Part shown: in pieces, positions 1 to 12,800 of the stretch
Layout: each line of letters begins with the position of its first letter
How positions within the stretch are numbered: position 1 is the first letter of the stretch
Assembly: GCA_033032175.1 (NCBI GenBank)
Contig: CM065324.1
Span: 2,356,001-2,420,000 of the forward strand
DNA from: Saturnia japonica
Taxonomy: Eukaryota; Arthropoda; Insecta; Lepidoptera; Saturniidae
Direction of reading: 5' to 3'
Length of the DNA stretch: 64,000 nt
The notes under the pieces: model-generated
Database searches by the model: none
Seen by the model: the letters and a program-made list of their open reading frames with translations, nothing else
Told to the model about the DNA's origin: nothing
Translations under genes and position numbers: made by a program

Positions 1-31
1 TCGCTATTATATATATAGGAAAAATGTTCAC

Positions 32-3000
32 CTCAGTGCTGGCATCTTGTAACCTTAAGATAAACGCCTTAAACTGTTCTTCATCTTTAAATTTGACAGG
101 CGGCTTGCACTGCGACACTACAGGTATGATAGTGTTAATAGAATGACCACCGATAACCGGGATAGATATCTTGCGGGGGTCGATACCGTTGATGGCGCCG
201 AGGAAGGATGCAGCGCGGACTATGTCGAGCGTGTTCACACCCATGATGCGTCTTGGATCATGCACTCCTGCCTTGATAAATATACATTAATTTATATAAA
301 AAGCTTTGTAATTACTGCATACAACACTTGGTTACTTCATAATAATAAGTAAAGACGACGATTATGACGTAGTAAACAATGTAGTTATTAATAAAGCCAT
401 TTAATAGAGATTTCAACTGACGTCACACGTTAGTACCCAAATGATTGTAAAAATATTGTTAAAATTGTATATAATTACTAGGTGTGCCACGGTTTAAATT
501 TCTTTGACCAGCTCTCCACCGCCCTGCTTCCTAGCGTATCGTTGTTCCCACGTAAAGCTTCCCAGATTACTAAAAGTTGTAGTGTCAATCTCTTGAGTTT
601 TATAACATTATTTATAGTATAGATTATTATTGTTTTTAAATCTAACCTTCTTCAAAACTTCGTAGGTAAGCGGTACGAGCGAGTTGACTGGATTCGTTAT
701 AATAATGACGATCGCTTTAGGTGAATGCTCTGCAACATGCTGAGCGATGTTCAGGACCATGTTAGCGTTGTCTTTGAACAGATCGTCTCGGTTCATTTTT
801 AACTTTTTCCGCGGCACCCCTGCCGGTATCGCAACTACGTGACTATCTGTTAATATAAATAATTGATCATAAATATGTACCGTTGTTATAACTACAACAT
901 AGTGTGCCGAGCAATATGCAAGTTTTGAAGGCATCTTAACTACGGGGGTGTATATGGTCGGGAGTCCTAGATATAGCAGGTATAGAGAAGCGGGTTAAAG
1001 ACTCATACTAACCAAAAAAACTGATCATCACTACCCGAAAACGTGGTATGGATTGTCCAGGGAGTGTTTATGGCAGCTTAAAGCGTATGTTGTTCCTATT
1101 TATTACTTATAATTTACTTCTCTTAAATGTACAATAATCAAAGTAAGGTATGTACGGGTAATAACATCTGTCGGCTAATAAGACCTAAGTAATAAAAATA
1201 CAATTTAAAATGATCGATATCGCTCAAGATCACACTTGCTGGTAGCTAAGATACATAGATGGCGCCTCAAACCGGTTGTGACGCGTTAGCTTGCTCACGA
1301 CTCTCGCCACGACGCGACGCTGCCACCAGAGCGGCGTCATACATCGTAAGGCTTAAATTAATAAGAAATCGTTCGAATCAATTGCAAGTAATTTATTGTA
1401 ATACATATTTCGATTTTTAATTTTGCACTATAGATATAATATACCTTTTACTTTTTTTTACACACGTCGTCGGCGGTTATTAAGGCCTACCAAATTCGAC
1501 CGTAGGCCTTATTGTGCCCCCTTTTTTATATCGGCATTTGTGTTTTTCAAAATGTTGGGAATGTAAATAAGTAATAACTGTTTACTAATTTATTCATTGT
1601 TATTTTTAGTGACTATAACCACAATGCTCCCCAAACGAGCATGGTGGTCTGAAAATGACTTGCCATGGTGTTAGCTGTCCGAGCAGTATGAAGTGGAATG
1701 CTGAACACCTGCTAAAAATACTGAAAAAACAGCATCAGTTAAAAGAAAGGCCATAAATTACGAGGGAGCTACAGTCACCAAAGCCCTGTTTGACAAAAGC
1801 AAGGAAGAGAAAAAAAAATAAAAAAGGCCTCAACCTCCAAAAGCTAGAAGTGGTACTCTCAGCGGATGAGATATTTTTGAGTGTCTTATGGACTGTTAAG
1901 CAAAGAAATTTGTTGTTATTTTTAAGACTTTACCATGATTAATACATCATTGTTAATTATTGATCTCAATTATGAAATGTACCTATTTTGAATGTTTATA
2001 TATGTTAAAGTCTTGTGCTTTATTATCCTAATTTACTTTAATAAGGCCTAATGACAAGGTTTTTAAAAATATTTAATTTTGTGTTTGTTTACTGCACAAG
2101 TTAGTTTACTCCCTTAGGCCTTATTGCCCACCTTACATATCGTAAAATACCGCCAACATTACATTACATAAGGCCAAATACGAAAGTTAACCATATGACA
2201 GACCAAGATCACGCTAAAAACTTTGCTGAATTAAAAATATTTTTATGCTTTATTTCGCTTACGACATGTTTATCAAAGTATGTACAAGCTTTAAATAGTT
2301 TGTACCAAATAGCGTAGTGGCATTGTTTACTAAATAAATTCCTCAAAAATTAATATTATCATAAAATAATTAACTGTTCGTGGATTACGCGATTTTGTAA
2401 CGTAAAAATTTGAGTTTCTTTTTTCAGTTTTCAATTTTTTTTTCTTGTATAAAAAACTATCGATGCTTGACCATAATTTTTGTGTCTCTGAGCGTTATAA
2501 CGTAACCAACCGCGATTTGCTCATTATAGGCCTGCTGATGTAGAGCCGCGGCCGTCGCTAAACCTTGGTAAGTCAACAGATTATTTAGAAGCTGCACTAT
2601 GCAACGTTGATTTCTTTTACTTAATTTCCAATTTTGCGTGATGAAAGAATTTTCTTTTTCATTAAAAAGCCTTTTTAAAAGATTACAACATGAGTAATAA
2701 AGTACGCTTAAATAGATGTAACAAAGACAAGAATCAATTTAAAATAAACACTATATTGATACCCGTGTTCCTCAGACTCTGTTGAGCAGTTTATTGATAT
2801 AATTACATATTTAAATTAATTAGAATTTATATCACCTTTTATAGCTTCCGGTAGTGTTTCTGGTCCCTTATGGCCGGTGACTTTAGACGGCATGTCCATG
2901 TGTGCGAGGTCGATTGCAACTCCAGGTGTTATCGGCGATATGTCATAGAGAGAGAGGTGGGTCACCAAGCCGTTCAGCCGGAGCAGAAGCGACAGGGGCT

Positions 3001-3046
3001 GGCCGATGCCACCAGCTCCGCCGATTACTGTCACTTTGAAGTTTCT
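32..3046 (-). CDS. Second mitochondrial-type malate dehydrogenase copy (partial, exons 2-4)
   Basis: Three exons read on the minus strand: 2836-3046 (exon 2), 647-846 (exon 3) and 32-271 (exon 4). All have AG/GT borders in the same phase and place as the complete copy at 9890-17729, and exons 2 and 4 have identical lengths (211 and 240 bp). The product shows the NAD-binding GGAGGIG, the LDIVRA segment with catalytic Asp and Arg, and GGHS with the catalytic His. Exon 4 is about 60% identical to the other copy by my count. No stop or frameshift is seen, so it looks functional rather than a pseudogene. Oddity: the substrate loop reads RKKLKMNR instead of RKPGMTR, one residue longer. Exons 5-6 would lie off the left edge; exon 1 is not securely found. 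Expected reaction: malate/oxaloacetate with NAD. A tissue-restricted (for example testis) role is only a guess. Confidence 0.85.
847..2835 (-). other. Intron between exons 2 and 3 of the partial malate dehydrogenase copy
   Basis: The intron is bounded by a GTGATA donor and a TTAACAG acceptor on the minus strand. Most of 1478-2170 looks like a decayed DNA element (separate entry). I see no other gene in it. Confidence 0.6.
1478..2170 (+). mobile_element. Decayed DNA-transposon-like element with GGCCTTATT motifs and a broken ORF
   Basis: Copies of AAGGCCTA / TAGGCCTTATT recur near both sides (about 1481, 1504, 2043, 2117). Between them, around 1752-1900, a plus-strand stretch reads as a lysine-rich protein end ([20 protein letters not shown]), followed after a frameshift by a DEIF(F)ECLMDC-like segment that resembles a C-terminal zinc-knuckle tail. 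This suggests an old DNA transposon, perhaps pogo/Tigger-like, but the family is not recognised with confidence and exact ends are not fixed. Confidence 0.3.
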
Positions 3047-3599
3047 CTAAATTTATTTAAAGCGACGATAGTTCACTGGCACGATTGGATTCGATTCGTA
3101 AAATGAGCCTAGATTTTAATGAAGGGAAAAATTGGTTGCGTGCACTTAGAAATACGAACTCGGTTATGCCATAGGTAAGCATAAACAATAACTACGTAGT
3201 TAGTAGCGAAACCCCTTTAAAATTACGCAACAGCCGAACAGTAAAAATACCTAGAGCGTGTCTCACACCGTAACCCTTGTAACGCATAGGATTGTCACTG
3301 ACCAAAAATTCTACGGCTAACACCCCACAGCGAAATCTTGTCGCGCGATTATTCCCGCAGGATTCTGCGACCTCAATTCAATTGAATTTCAATACATACT
3401 AGAAATATATATAAAATAGTCATTCCGTCTTTTAGACTAAGTAAAACAAATAAAAGTTTTTTAGTTAATTGTGTTAGGTTTTTTAATAAACTTTCCTAAG
3501 CACATTACCGATTTGCCGGATAATAAGTTCAAGAATCATGTTAAGCAGGTTTCATTGTCGAAGAAGTAGGGGTGTTATAGGGACTGACTGATTACGTGA

Positions 3600-3830
3600 A
3601 TGATGATGATGTCTGGATATGATTTCCTCTCTGTACATCTACTGAAAATGATAATAACTGTATATAATTAAATATTGTAAACCAATTTAAAAAAAATAAG
3701 ATATTGATAAACCGGATCGAGTTTCTTGTCGGTTTTTTTTTCTCAATGGCTGGGATGTTTTCCGAACCGGTGGTGTAGTGTTTTGACATTCATAAGTGCC
3801 TTCTAAGGGCCTAAATTGAATATAAGAAAT
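3600..3830 (-). repeat. Dispersed LINE-tail repeat (copy also at 47855-47985)
   Basis: The stretch with GAGTTTCTTGTCGG and GCCTTCTAAGGGCCTAAATT recurs as a related sequence at 47855-47985. Both resemble the 3' sequence that follows reverse-transcriptase genes of lepidopteran non-LTR elements. It contains no intact gene. Confidence 0.45.
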
Positions 3831-4391
3831 TTTGATATGGAAATTGTATTGAACATGCACGCACTTGCGAAAAAAAAAACGCGCCATAATAATTCCGTAA
3901 CAAATATATGTATAATGTTTTACAGCAGAATCCACCCCACCGTGGTGCAATTTAAATGTGTTATATTCATTTATTTGAAATATTTGTGCACTGTAAGGTG
4001 TGCAGAAAATAATTCACAGCGAGCGGGTGGGTGGCCGCTCCTCAGTACGGATTTGAAATTTGAATTTCTAAATAAATTATTAAGTTTTTTTTTATTGTTT
4101 TTCTTTTCACATCCCTACCGCTCAGTCAGTCGGTGTGGTCGTGCGCCACGCCACTACTGAGACGAAGACGTGCTTTTCATCTCCCGCGTAGTTGTCGGCA
4201 TCGGCACAGCCAGCAAAAAAATATAGCCAGGAAATATACTTCTTTAGGGAGTTATACCTACTTATATTGTTTTAAAATTATCGACAGTCTCTCTTCGACT
4301 GAAATTGATTTTCTGCATATTGTTTCTTGGTAATTATAAATAGCTGAACCGACTAACCGCAGTAAATTATACGATATTTTTATAATACTAC

Positions 4392-4550
4392 AAAGGTGAC
4401 AAACAAACATACGGCTAGTTTGATGGTAAGCGGTTACCGTAGCCTATAGACTCATATAACCGTTAAAGAGCTTTGGAAACCCTACTCACCTCAGGAGTAC
4501 AACATAAGGTTATTTAGCCAAAAAGCCGCGATCTTCTGTAGGTTCTGTTT
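4392..4550 (+). repeat. Dispersed short repeat, family A
   Basis: Family A is recognised by GGTGACAAAC..., TGATGGTAAGCGG, CCGTAGCCTAT, CTCTGGAAACCCTACTCA and GATCTTCTGTAGGGT. Other copies lie at 10206-10460, 12760-12950, 31063-31255 (plus) and 49955-50195 (minus). This is a very common lepidopteran non-autonomous repeat of roughly 200-250 bp, probably SINE-like. This copy is truncated at its right end. Confidence 0.65.
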
Positions 4551-5537
4551 AATCATTCTAAAAACCCCGAAAAACTTTTTATTGTATTCTCGCAAGTCTT
4601 GGTATTTTACATAGAAAAATCCTTTCACAGGTCTTAAAAGGGTCAATCCAGTATTGGTGATATCTTTTGACACGCCTTTTACGCCGCAATGAAAGGCAAA
4701 TCAAGATTTTTGTTCTGTTTTCCAATACGTGCACGTGCGTATCAGCTGAGAACCGGGTAGAACTGACAAAAATCGCGAGGAATTTTATTCGCCGTGCATG
4801 TAAACTACGATTCAGTATGCAGATTATAAACAGCAAAAAAAAAAACAAGTGCGGCGAGATTTTGGTGTGCGGTGTAGGCCTAATAAATAATAAAGCACCA
4901 TTTATTTGTTAATATGAAATGAAGTCCATGATGTACCTACTATTATTGTCATTAAACAAAATTATATCGAAATAACTAAACGATTACAAGTTGTGTGAGT
5001 AATGAGTATGTAATGAATGATAAGTGTGGGAAAAGAATTAAAAAAAAAATTTGCCAGCCAGTACTTACTTGCATGCTGAATAAATCACCGCTGAGTGGTA
5101 GCCTTAATTAGGTGCAACTTCTCTACTGCGTAGTTATTGTTTATACTTATGGGTATGATAACAACGAATGTAACTATCTTCACTACAATAAAGCAAGATA
5201 TTTAGCAATCAACTTCATAGTGTAGACTTTTAGTTACAATGTGCGCGCGCATAGTAGCCTAAATATTATCTCTCATCATTATTTCATAACATATCTCAAG
5301 AAGGAAGTACCTATATGTATAGGTTCAAGAACCAAGGTGTAATCATAACATGGTAAAATAATTTCCTCTTGTGATACGACTTATTATCAGCTGATAATTT
5401 TTTAATGTGCAATATCTTTCCTCTCGCTTTCCTGCAATCTGTGGGAGTGATTACGTAAAAAGAGAACAGGACGACGGGATAGCGCTATTTGATTTTATCA
5501 ATACTCGCGCGCGGTGGTAATTTTTTTTTAGAACTGA

Positions 5538-5654
5538 CTATACTGTTAGCCTTAGGGTCCCTGAAGCCGCTGCGGCTTTTACAGCTTCAGCGAACTTGGC
5601 AGGTACCAACCCATTTTCCGAAAGATCGGCATTGTCAGTCAACAGTGTGTGCAT
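5538..5654 (-). CDS. Small ORF of 38 codons, alanine-rich, unknown
   Basis: A minus-strand ATG at 5654 opens a 38-codon ORF ending in TAG at 5538-5540. The predicted peptide is hydrophilic at first, then alanine-rich (FAEAVKAAAASGTL), in a patch clearly more GC-rich than its surroundings. It could be a true short peptide, a lost exon, or a remnant of a transposon protein. I recognise no family. Confidence 0.2.
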   Translation of the reverse strand: MHTLLTDNADLSENGLVPAKFAEAVKAAAASGTLRLTV

Positions 5655-6579
5655 GTGTGTGACGATAAAGAAAAAGGGGAATAGAGAAGAACGCATCAGG
5701 TGTGCGCTTAACCTGTATAATAAACTAATTTATATATGTTCACTATATTATTACACCTTTTAATTATGGGATTTCTGTAAGACTCGCTCGTTTTTTAAAA
5801 TCTGTTTTTAATTTTGGGCTTGGGTTCAAAAAGAATATGTCTGTCCTATCAAAACCAAAACATAGAATTTATATAACTTATCTTAGTGCAATGATAAACT
5901 TCCACAAAATGTTTGTTGTCTCACTTGCTGGTGTAGCCAAGATTTTGTGAAAGATGCAGCTGCTATTGAATTTAATTATAAACATCCTAGCTTCGTAGTT
6001 TTTTAGTATTATAAAGTAGTAGAACTTTGTCTCCTTATTGGCGATTTCAATTTTATTAATTCCAATTCTAATTGCGTTTATACAATATAATTTAACATGT
6101 ACGAAGCCTAATAAAAGACTTGCATTTCATTCAAGAAAACAGTGATACAAAATAAAGTAAGCATTTATATCGTAGAATAGATTTTCACCTGAGTTGTTGT
6201 AGAAAAATTTTCAGCGGCAATTTTCATAAACACCGTAACCGGCTTGACGATACTAGCGAACATTTCGTCATAAATAGTAAATTTATGAATCGGGTTTTCA
6301 AATCGTGCTCCAACGTAGGTACCTTATAATTTACGCTAATTTATCATTTTTACTGCGACGTACGTGAATAATATTTACAATAAGTACTTATTATGAAATA
6401 GTAAAAGAATATATTAAAATATGTGTATTTTCTATACTTAAATCTTTCAAATATTATGTCAAACTATTAAAATGTCTTTGGAAAGAAAAAAATACCAGAG
6501 AAAATATCAATCGTTTAAAAAAGGGTTCAAAGGGTTTGAACCTCGTTTATTCTAAACTGGAGATTGTAATCTAGCAAAG

Positions 6580-7130
6580 TTGAATCCTACGATTTTGTTG
6601 ACGAATCGCGCAAAATCCAGCCAGATCTATACAATAAATAAAATTGAAGTGTTTGTTTGTAATGTCAAAATAACCGTTTGCATAATGCATATGAAAGTAT
6701 ATACGATACATATAACAAAACACCAACTTTTTAAAAATGTTGTCTGTCTGTTTGTTCCGGGTAATCTCCGAAACGGTTGGATCGATTTTGACAGGACTTT
6801 CACTGAAAGATAGCTGAAGTAATAGGAAGTAACTTAACCTATTTTTTTTTGAAAAAGAATTAGGGTTCCGCACAATAAAAAAAACTGGTCATGGTGAATC
6901 AATTCGAGCGCTAAAATAGCTTACGCCGAGTAAACTATAAGAGATATAGCAAACTAATGTACTACATGAGTGTAGGCATTAAAAAGAACTACAAAAAATT
7001 TACGGAGATTATACGTCTATCTTCTAAGGAACACCCACAATAAGCATTTTTGTCTTTAAAATAGCCAGGAGCGGGGGAGCAAGATTCGCGCCGGCATTAT
7101 GTAGTCCACGTGAGCGAATCCGCGGGAACA
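6580..7130 (-). repeat. RTE-like dispersed repeat, family R
   Basis: Family R copies carry TTCCGGGTAATCTCCG..AACGGTTGGA, GACTTTCACTG.TAGATAGCTGA and AATTAGGGTTCCGCA, with a GCGGGGGAGCAAGATTCGCGC-type end. Relatives: 18840-19316 (same orientation), 27315-27960 and 29650-30560 (reverse). The sequence resembles the non-coding part of an RTE-class LINE or its short derivatives. Confidence 0.55.
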
Positions 7131-7309
7131 GTTAGTTATTAATAATAATGATATACGTACTTATTGATAAGGCGACAAGGGTCCATTAGGTAAGTAAACT
7201 ATAAACTAAGGAAAAATGGTTACATCGAATGAAAATAAAATAAATTACACTTATAATCGATAGTTTTTCAATGATGATGACTTTGCTTCATAAACGCACT
7301 ATTATAAAT

Positions 7310-7945
7310 TCACATGAGGTTCCTCATTATCAAGTTGGAAGTTGCTCATGATAGCATATAAATCATCAACGTGGGCATACGCAAACATTCCAGATGCACT
7401 GCAGAGTCACGGCAGTCCCAATAATGCTCTAAAAGCATTCTTGTATTGGACAGCACACAAAGCGCCAATTTTTTTTTCTATTGATTTTTACCCATAGGTT
7501 TCTCGTGTAGAAACATTCCCAATATGATTTAAATAAACAGATCTTAACTTCATCAGTAAAACAACCAAATCTACGTAACAACATGCTCCCTTTAACTACG
7601 AGTGCTTTGGGTTTTCTTTCAATGTCATTATTATCTTTCAAATCGGTGATAATAATGCGATCAAGATATTTAAATATGTAGGTCTACCCTATTTATCCTT
7701 TATACCATACAATTTGATAGGTGGAACCTCGTTTAATAAACTATTTCCAGGCGTGAAAATCACAAATTAACTTTCTTAGTTTTTAAGTATATTTTAAGCC
7801 ATGTAGATAGTAGATACGCATAGGTCTCACAGACATGCAAAAGCTTTCTTAAAGCACTAACCATAGGACTGAGGAGCATCATGTCATCCGCGGAAATGAT
7901 GTTGTTAATAACTTCATTATGAATCCGTGCATCCAGCGCTAGTCA
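7310..7945 (-). pseudogene. Decayed LINE reverse transcriptase fragment
   Basis: On the minus strand, 7780-7940 reads as a reverse-transcriptase core with SADDMMLLSP, a variant of the YADD catalytic box, followed by SALRKLLHVCETYA. After stops and frameshifts, 7429-7641 continues with DIERKPKALVVKGSMLLRRF and the palm-end region, and 7310-7440 adds LLGLP..CSASGMFA. This order matches lepidopteran endonuclease/reverse-transcriptase LINE proteins (RTE/CR1-like). Several stops make it a dead copy. Confidence 0.75.
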
Positions 7946-9807
7946 ATACAAACAAATAATAAAATTGATTGTGTGGTTTTATGAAACCACGGTAAAAGTG
8001 AAACTTTTTTTCACATTATAGACATTTAACTAAAAATTCACAAATGAGTAATAGTCTATACACTACACGGTCAGTTGCTGCAAACTATAGGCGCCGCCAT
8101 CCCTACTCCGCGGACGACCGTCACGCGACATGCAACACACAGACCAAAAATTTTGAAACGATATTATAAAAGTTTCACTTTAAAAAGTTAATTGCATTTA
8201 GTTAATAGACTCGTGCGTTTTTCGAAATGACGGATTCAATTATTATCAAAAATACTTCAAAAAATCATAAAATTCGAGTAAAAATAATATTGGAAATGTA
8301 GGTTCGACTTTAGATTACAAATGTCGCTGATTTTGATGATATGAAAAGGTGGGGTACATCCCCTGGTGAAGGAAAAAGTGCGGAAACAAGTAGTAATGTG
8401 TTTGGGCTTGTATACTTAGAATTTTCAATGGATTATTATTTATGAATATCGCTGTTCGAACCTAACTTAGGTAACCAATCTTACCACCACAATGGAAAAA
8501 TGAAAAGATCTCTCTCAAAACGGCACAAAACGTTACAGTAGGTTATATTTGAATTTTTTTTTACCTGTCATTCAAAAGTGAGCTTCATGACAACTGCATA
8601 GAACTGAAACTTGTAAGGTTGGATTTAAAAAAAATTGCAATTTTTAATGTCTTAAGAACAATAATTGTACAAAAATTTGGAGTCTCAACTCGACGGCATG
8701 TAATCTAAAGCTGAGCCAAAATTTAAAAAAGGTGTCGCCCAATCAAACTATAGTCTCATTTGTGTAATGTTTCCAATAGTAATAAAATATCGTATTAAAA
8801 TAAAATTTCAACCACATCAACACCGTTTTCAGCTATAAAGTGTCGTTAAAATATGATCCACAAATGCAATATAACTGTTAAAAACAAATCGTGCAATTTT
8901 TTATGATACTGGTACTAAGGCTGAAAACTCTAAACATTTGGCTATTTTAAACCCGTGAATCGATAAAATAAATACGTTTTACATTTATCGATCGAAATAA
9001 CGTAAAATAGATTAATTTCGGATTAAAATTTGTGAATGTACTCTATTTTATGTTCGATAACAGTTGAAACTTATAGGATTATCAAATAAAGACATATGGA
9101 CAACTTATTTATAAAAATATTTCATATTAATTTAAGAACAGGAATTAAATTAATAATTAGACTGTCTAGTAAAATGTTGACTACCACTGAAATATCATTT
9201 TGACAGACATTTCTTTGTCTACAATTTTGATTCCGAATTCCATTTCTTGCTATAGAAGTTTTCCCCCTGTGTGTATGGATAAATACTACGATAGTCGTAG
9301 TTTTGTTAAAAATATACAATAAAACAATTTTTATTATTGTGTTTACATTTATTGCTTACTATTCATTCACTCATTACGCTAACAACAATCAGGACTGTGA
9401 TGATACCTAATTACATAGTTTTGTAATTACATTAATAACTTCATTGAAGCATTGAAGTTTAATTTACATCTTTAGTTGACACTCCTGTAGAAAGCCAGTA
9501 AAATAATCAAAACGTATGAAACAGAAATATATAAAATAAATAAATAAACGCAAGAACTAAATATTTATTTTTAATTTACACAGACACTTAAACTGCTTTG
9601 CAGACTGTACAATTACTTTGGCAATATGAGGTGATATTATATTAAATTAATTAAATAAATAAACAAATCAAAACAATTGTTTTGATATCCTTACGTACTT
9701 AACAATTGTTCTATTTAAATACATAATTGCTTTTAAATATCACTTAAATCTAAATTTTAACTCTCGCCACGGATTAATTTATATTCCATCTATTTTTTAA
9801 AAGGTTT

Positions 9808-9813
9808 TTTATT
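9808..9813 (-). terminator. Candidate polyadenylation signal of malate dehydrogenase
   Basis: AATAAA on the minus strand (TTTATT as given) lies about 80 bases downstream of the stop codon at 9890-9892, a normal spacing for an insect 3' UTR. Confidence 0.45.
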
Positions 9814-9889
9814 TCTTATTGTTTTCGCGGCGTTCGTAAAGTTAAAACTAACAGGACATTGTCCGTCAGCGTCATTTACACTAATTCGA

Positions 9890-12800
9890 TTACTTCTTAG
9901 CGAATTCCTCGCCAGTCTTTATATTTTTGAGGAGTTCAGGGATGGCGGCTTTGAGGAGAGCCTGTTCGAACTCGTTCAGCTTGCCGAAGCCGAGGTTCTT
10001 CTCGACGCCGTTCTTGCCGATGACCACGGGGTTCGCGAAGTACGCCGCCTCGGTCAAGTCTGACTTCACGTACGCACATTCAACTACATTCGATTCACCC
10101 TGTAATTACAATCAACATACGTCTTTAAACTGAAGCAATGATGGGTCAGAGGTAGCAAGAATGGACTTCGCGTCGTCCGACGTGAGTTCGAATCCCTTTT
10201 TTTATAGAACAAAATGGCAAATAATCATATAGTCCGCCTGATAGTAAGCGACTCCCGTAGCCTATGGAGGCTAATGATACCATAAGTACCACCAGCGCGT
10301 TGCCGACCTTAACCCACTAACCCAAAGATCTCTGGAAGCTCTACTCACCGCGGGAACCACATCATTAGGTTATTTGACTGTGATCTTCTGTAGGGTCGAG
10401 GTATTCCACCAGTCCAGGACTGCCCCAAGTAGAGAAATGTCTCTGTGCCCTACTTCTTCTGCAATAATCCTGAGTCTGAGGAAACGTCGTGATGAAACCA
10501 CAGCATGGTGGTAGGACTTTTTGCAATGCCTGCCTGGCTAAATACCAACTTCAAGTTGAAAATCTGTCGGCAAGCACCTTTAGGTGTGTTCTGGCAGCTG
10601 CACTTGAGAGTCATCATCTAGTGCCACATCGTCACTTGAGTTCAGGTGAGATTGTGGCCACACGTAAACCTATTACGAATATACATACAAAAAAATTATC
10701 CCATACTTGGGACAAAGCTTCTTCCAATGGCAAGACTTTTAACAACCCATCAATGATGATGGTGATTTCAAAACACCGAGAAATCTGTGTATATTTTCTA
10801 TAAAATGATGGGAGTAAGAGAACATTTTTGAATTATTCAGGTTTCCTCACGATGTTTCTTTTAACCTCTGACGATAATTAGTTTTAATAATAATGTGTGC
10901 TCGAACATGTAGGTATCGAATCCCTATTCTAACAACCGACACTGTTCCACCCGCAGGATCTCTGAGGTCATCCTATTTTTAACAGACTCCAAAAAAGGGG
11001 CAAATTAAAGTGAAAACAGATTTACTTTTAAATTCGTTGAATAGAATCAAATCATTCAATAAACAACAAAAAAAAATTAGTCTAAAGGAAAAAAAAAAAG
11101 AAAAATTAGAGACATTAAGCTCAGTATTTTAATTGTATGGAATTTAGACCTAACATAATGAAAATTGAATACCTATTGTTCTGAAGACTGTTTTTTTTTC
11201 ATAAGGGGCGACACAATCACTATTGGCTCGACTCACTGCCAAAACATTCAACATTTACATCCATCTAGGAATTGTCAATTTCATGAATATTAAGGTAGGT
11301 TAAAAAAAAACAACGTTGTAAAATAATATATAGAGATTGTAGGTAGTAGTAATAGGTAGGACTTACTTTAAGACCTCTAAGTACTGCGCCAGCGAGCCTC
11401 GCACCAGCGTAAGCCATGGAGAGCGTGGCAGAGCCGCCGCCAGCTTTGGCCTTCACAACCTGGTAACAAGTTTTCCTTTAGTTACGAGTTTCTTCATCTC
11501 GCGTTCGTTAAATAAAAATAGCTCGCGCCATGGTGAAAAGTCTTGGCCAGCCAGTGAACTTAGAATCGGAATTGACTTACTGCCCAGGATACGCGGGACT
11601 TACTAAGGTATCGTCACTCTCAGAGGCTCTTTTTATACACCCCAACTGAACTGTTGTAACTTTATCTAAAAATGATTAAAAAACAAACAAAAAAACCCAA
11701 CTGAAAAAAAAGCATTTGAATAAAAAAAAATGTATTTTTACTTTTTATTTCATTCCCGGACGTCGCACTTAAGACACTTCGTATGCCAAAATCCATTAAG
11801 CCGTTTAGGCTACAGAGCGTGCCAAAGAAATATACATACATAACCGTCTTTTTTCGCAGTCAGGTAAATACAGAATTCGTACAATCCGCGAGTTAACTGT
11901 ATGTTTAATATGTAGTAATATTGGTCTATAGATAAAAAACCTACAACAATACAAATCTGGCAAAAGTAACTGTTTATTTATTTAATTTTCCCTTTGTAAA
12001 ATTAATATTTTTTGTCTGAGTCATGTGATTTGAAACGCCGATTAAAAAACGTGACGTCACCATTCAGTAAATATGAACATTAGACTCTTAAGTGAGTTGT
12101 CACATTTGTCACTGTTATCGTACAAAATGACATATAAAATGAATTATTACGTCACGGGACCATAATATCTCGTGTTTGTGGCATATTTTTTATTTAAATT
12201 AAAAAATATATTTAATTCACTTTTTATGATGTATTATTGAAAAAAAAATATTCATAGGTATTATGTTCAACGTATAAGTGTTCAAAACAATTTTCCAAAA
12301 GTTGTCAACTCCCGGATTCTCTCATAACTTATAAATGAACAATCACTACCAAATCCTCAGGATGTGATGATGACAAGTATACTACATGAAACAGTAAGCG
12401 TTAAAGTGATAAACTGTGACTTAAATATCACCACGTTGTTGTAGGACCATATAAATAGAACGTACAAAGCCTTTTTAATGACGATGATGTTAAACTAGTT
12501 ATTAAAATATATTTATTTCTTTTACGCTCAATTAAAATTCCATATTCATGAAACTGATTTAACATTAACAAAAATGGCAATAACAATAACGAAAGGCTTA
12601 TGTTTTTAGTAATTATCAATGGATAGGATACCAGTGTCCAATTGGATACTAACATGAATATGGTAGAAACCCCGTCTTAATAACTCTATTTGGCCTATTG
12701 TGGAGCAGGATCTGCCATTTCATTGGTATTCTAGTTCATGCTGGAAAAATTGTTAATAGACAGACCACCTCATAGTAAGTAGTTACCTTAGCATATGGAC

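Larger units (their letters stand above)
3047..9889. other. Intergenic spacer between the two malate dehydrogenase copies
   Basis: Apart from the listed repeats, the LINE fragment and the small ORF, I see only AT-rich sequence. The missing exon 1 of the left copy should lie here. One possibility is a minus-strand ATG at 4673 followed by 21 codons and a GTAAAA donor in the correct phase 0 (see findings), which is weak. Confidence 0.5.

Noticed and set aside
143..352. Plus-strand open frame over the left dehydrogenase exon
   Set aside because: It is the reverse-strand shadow of exon 4 at 32-271, which matches malate dehydrogenase on the minus strand.
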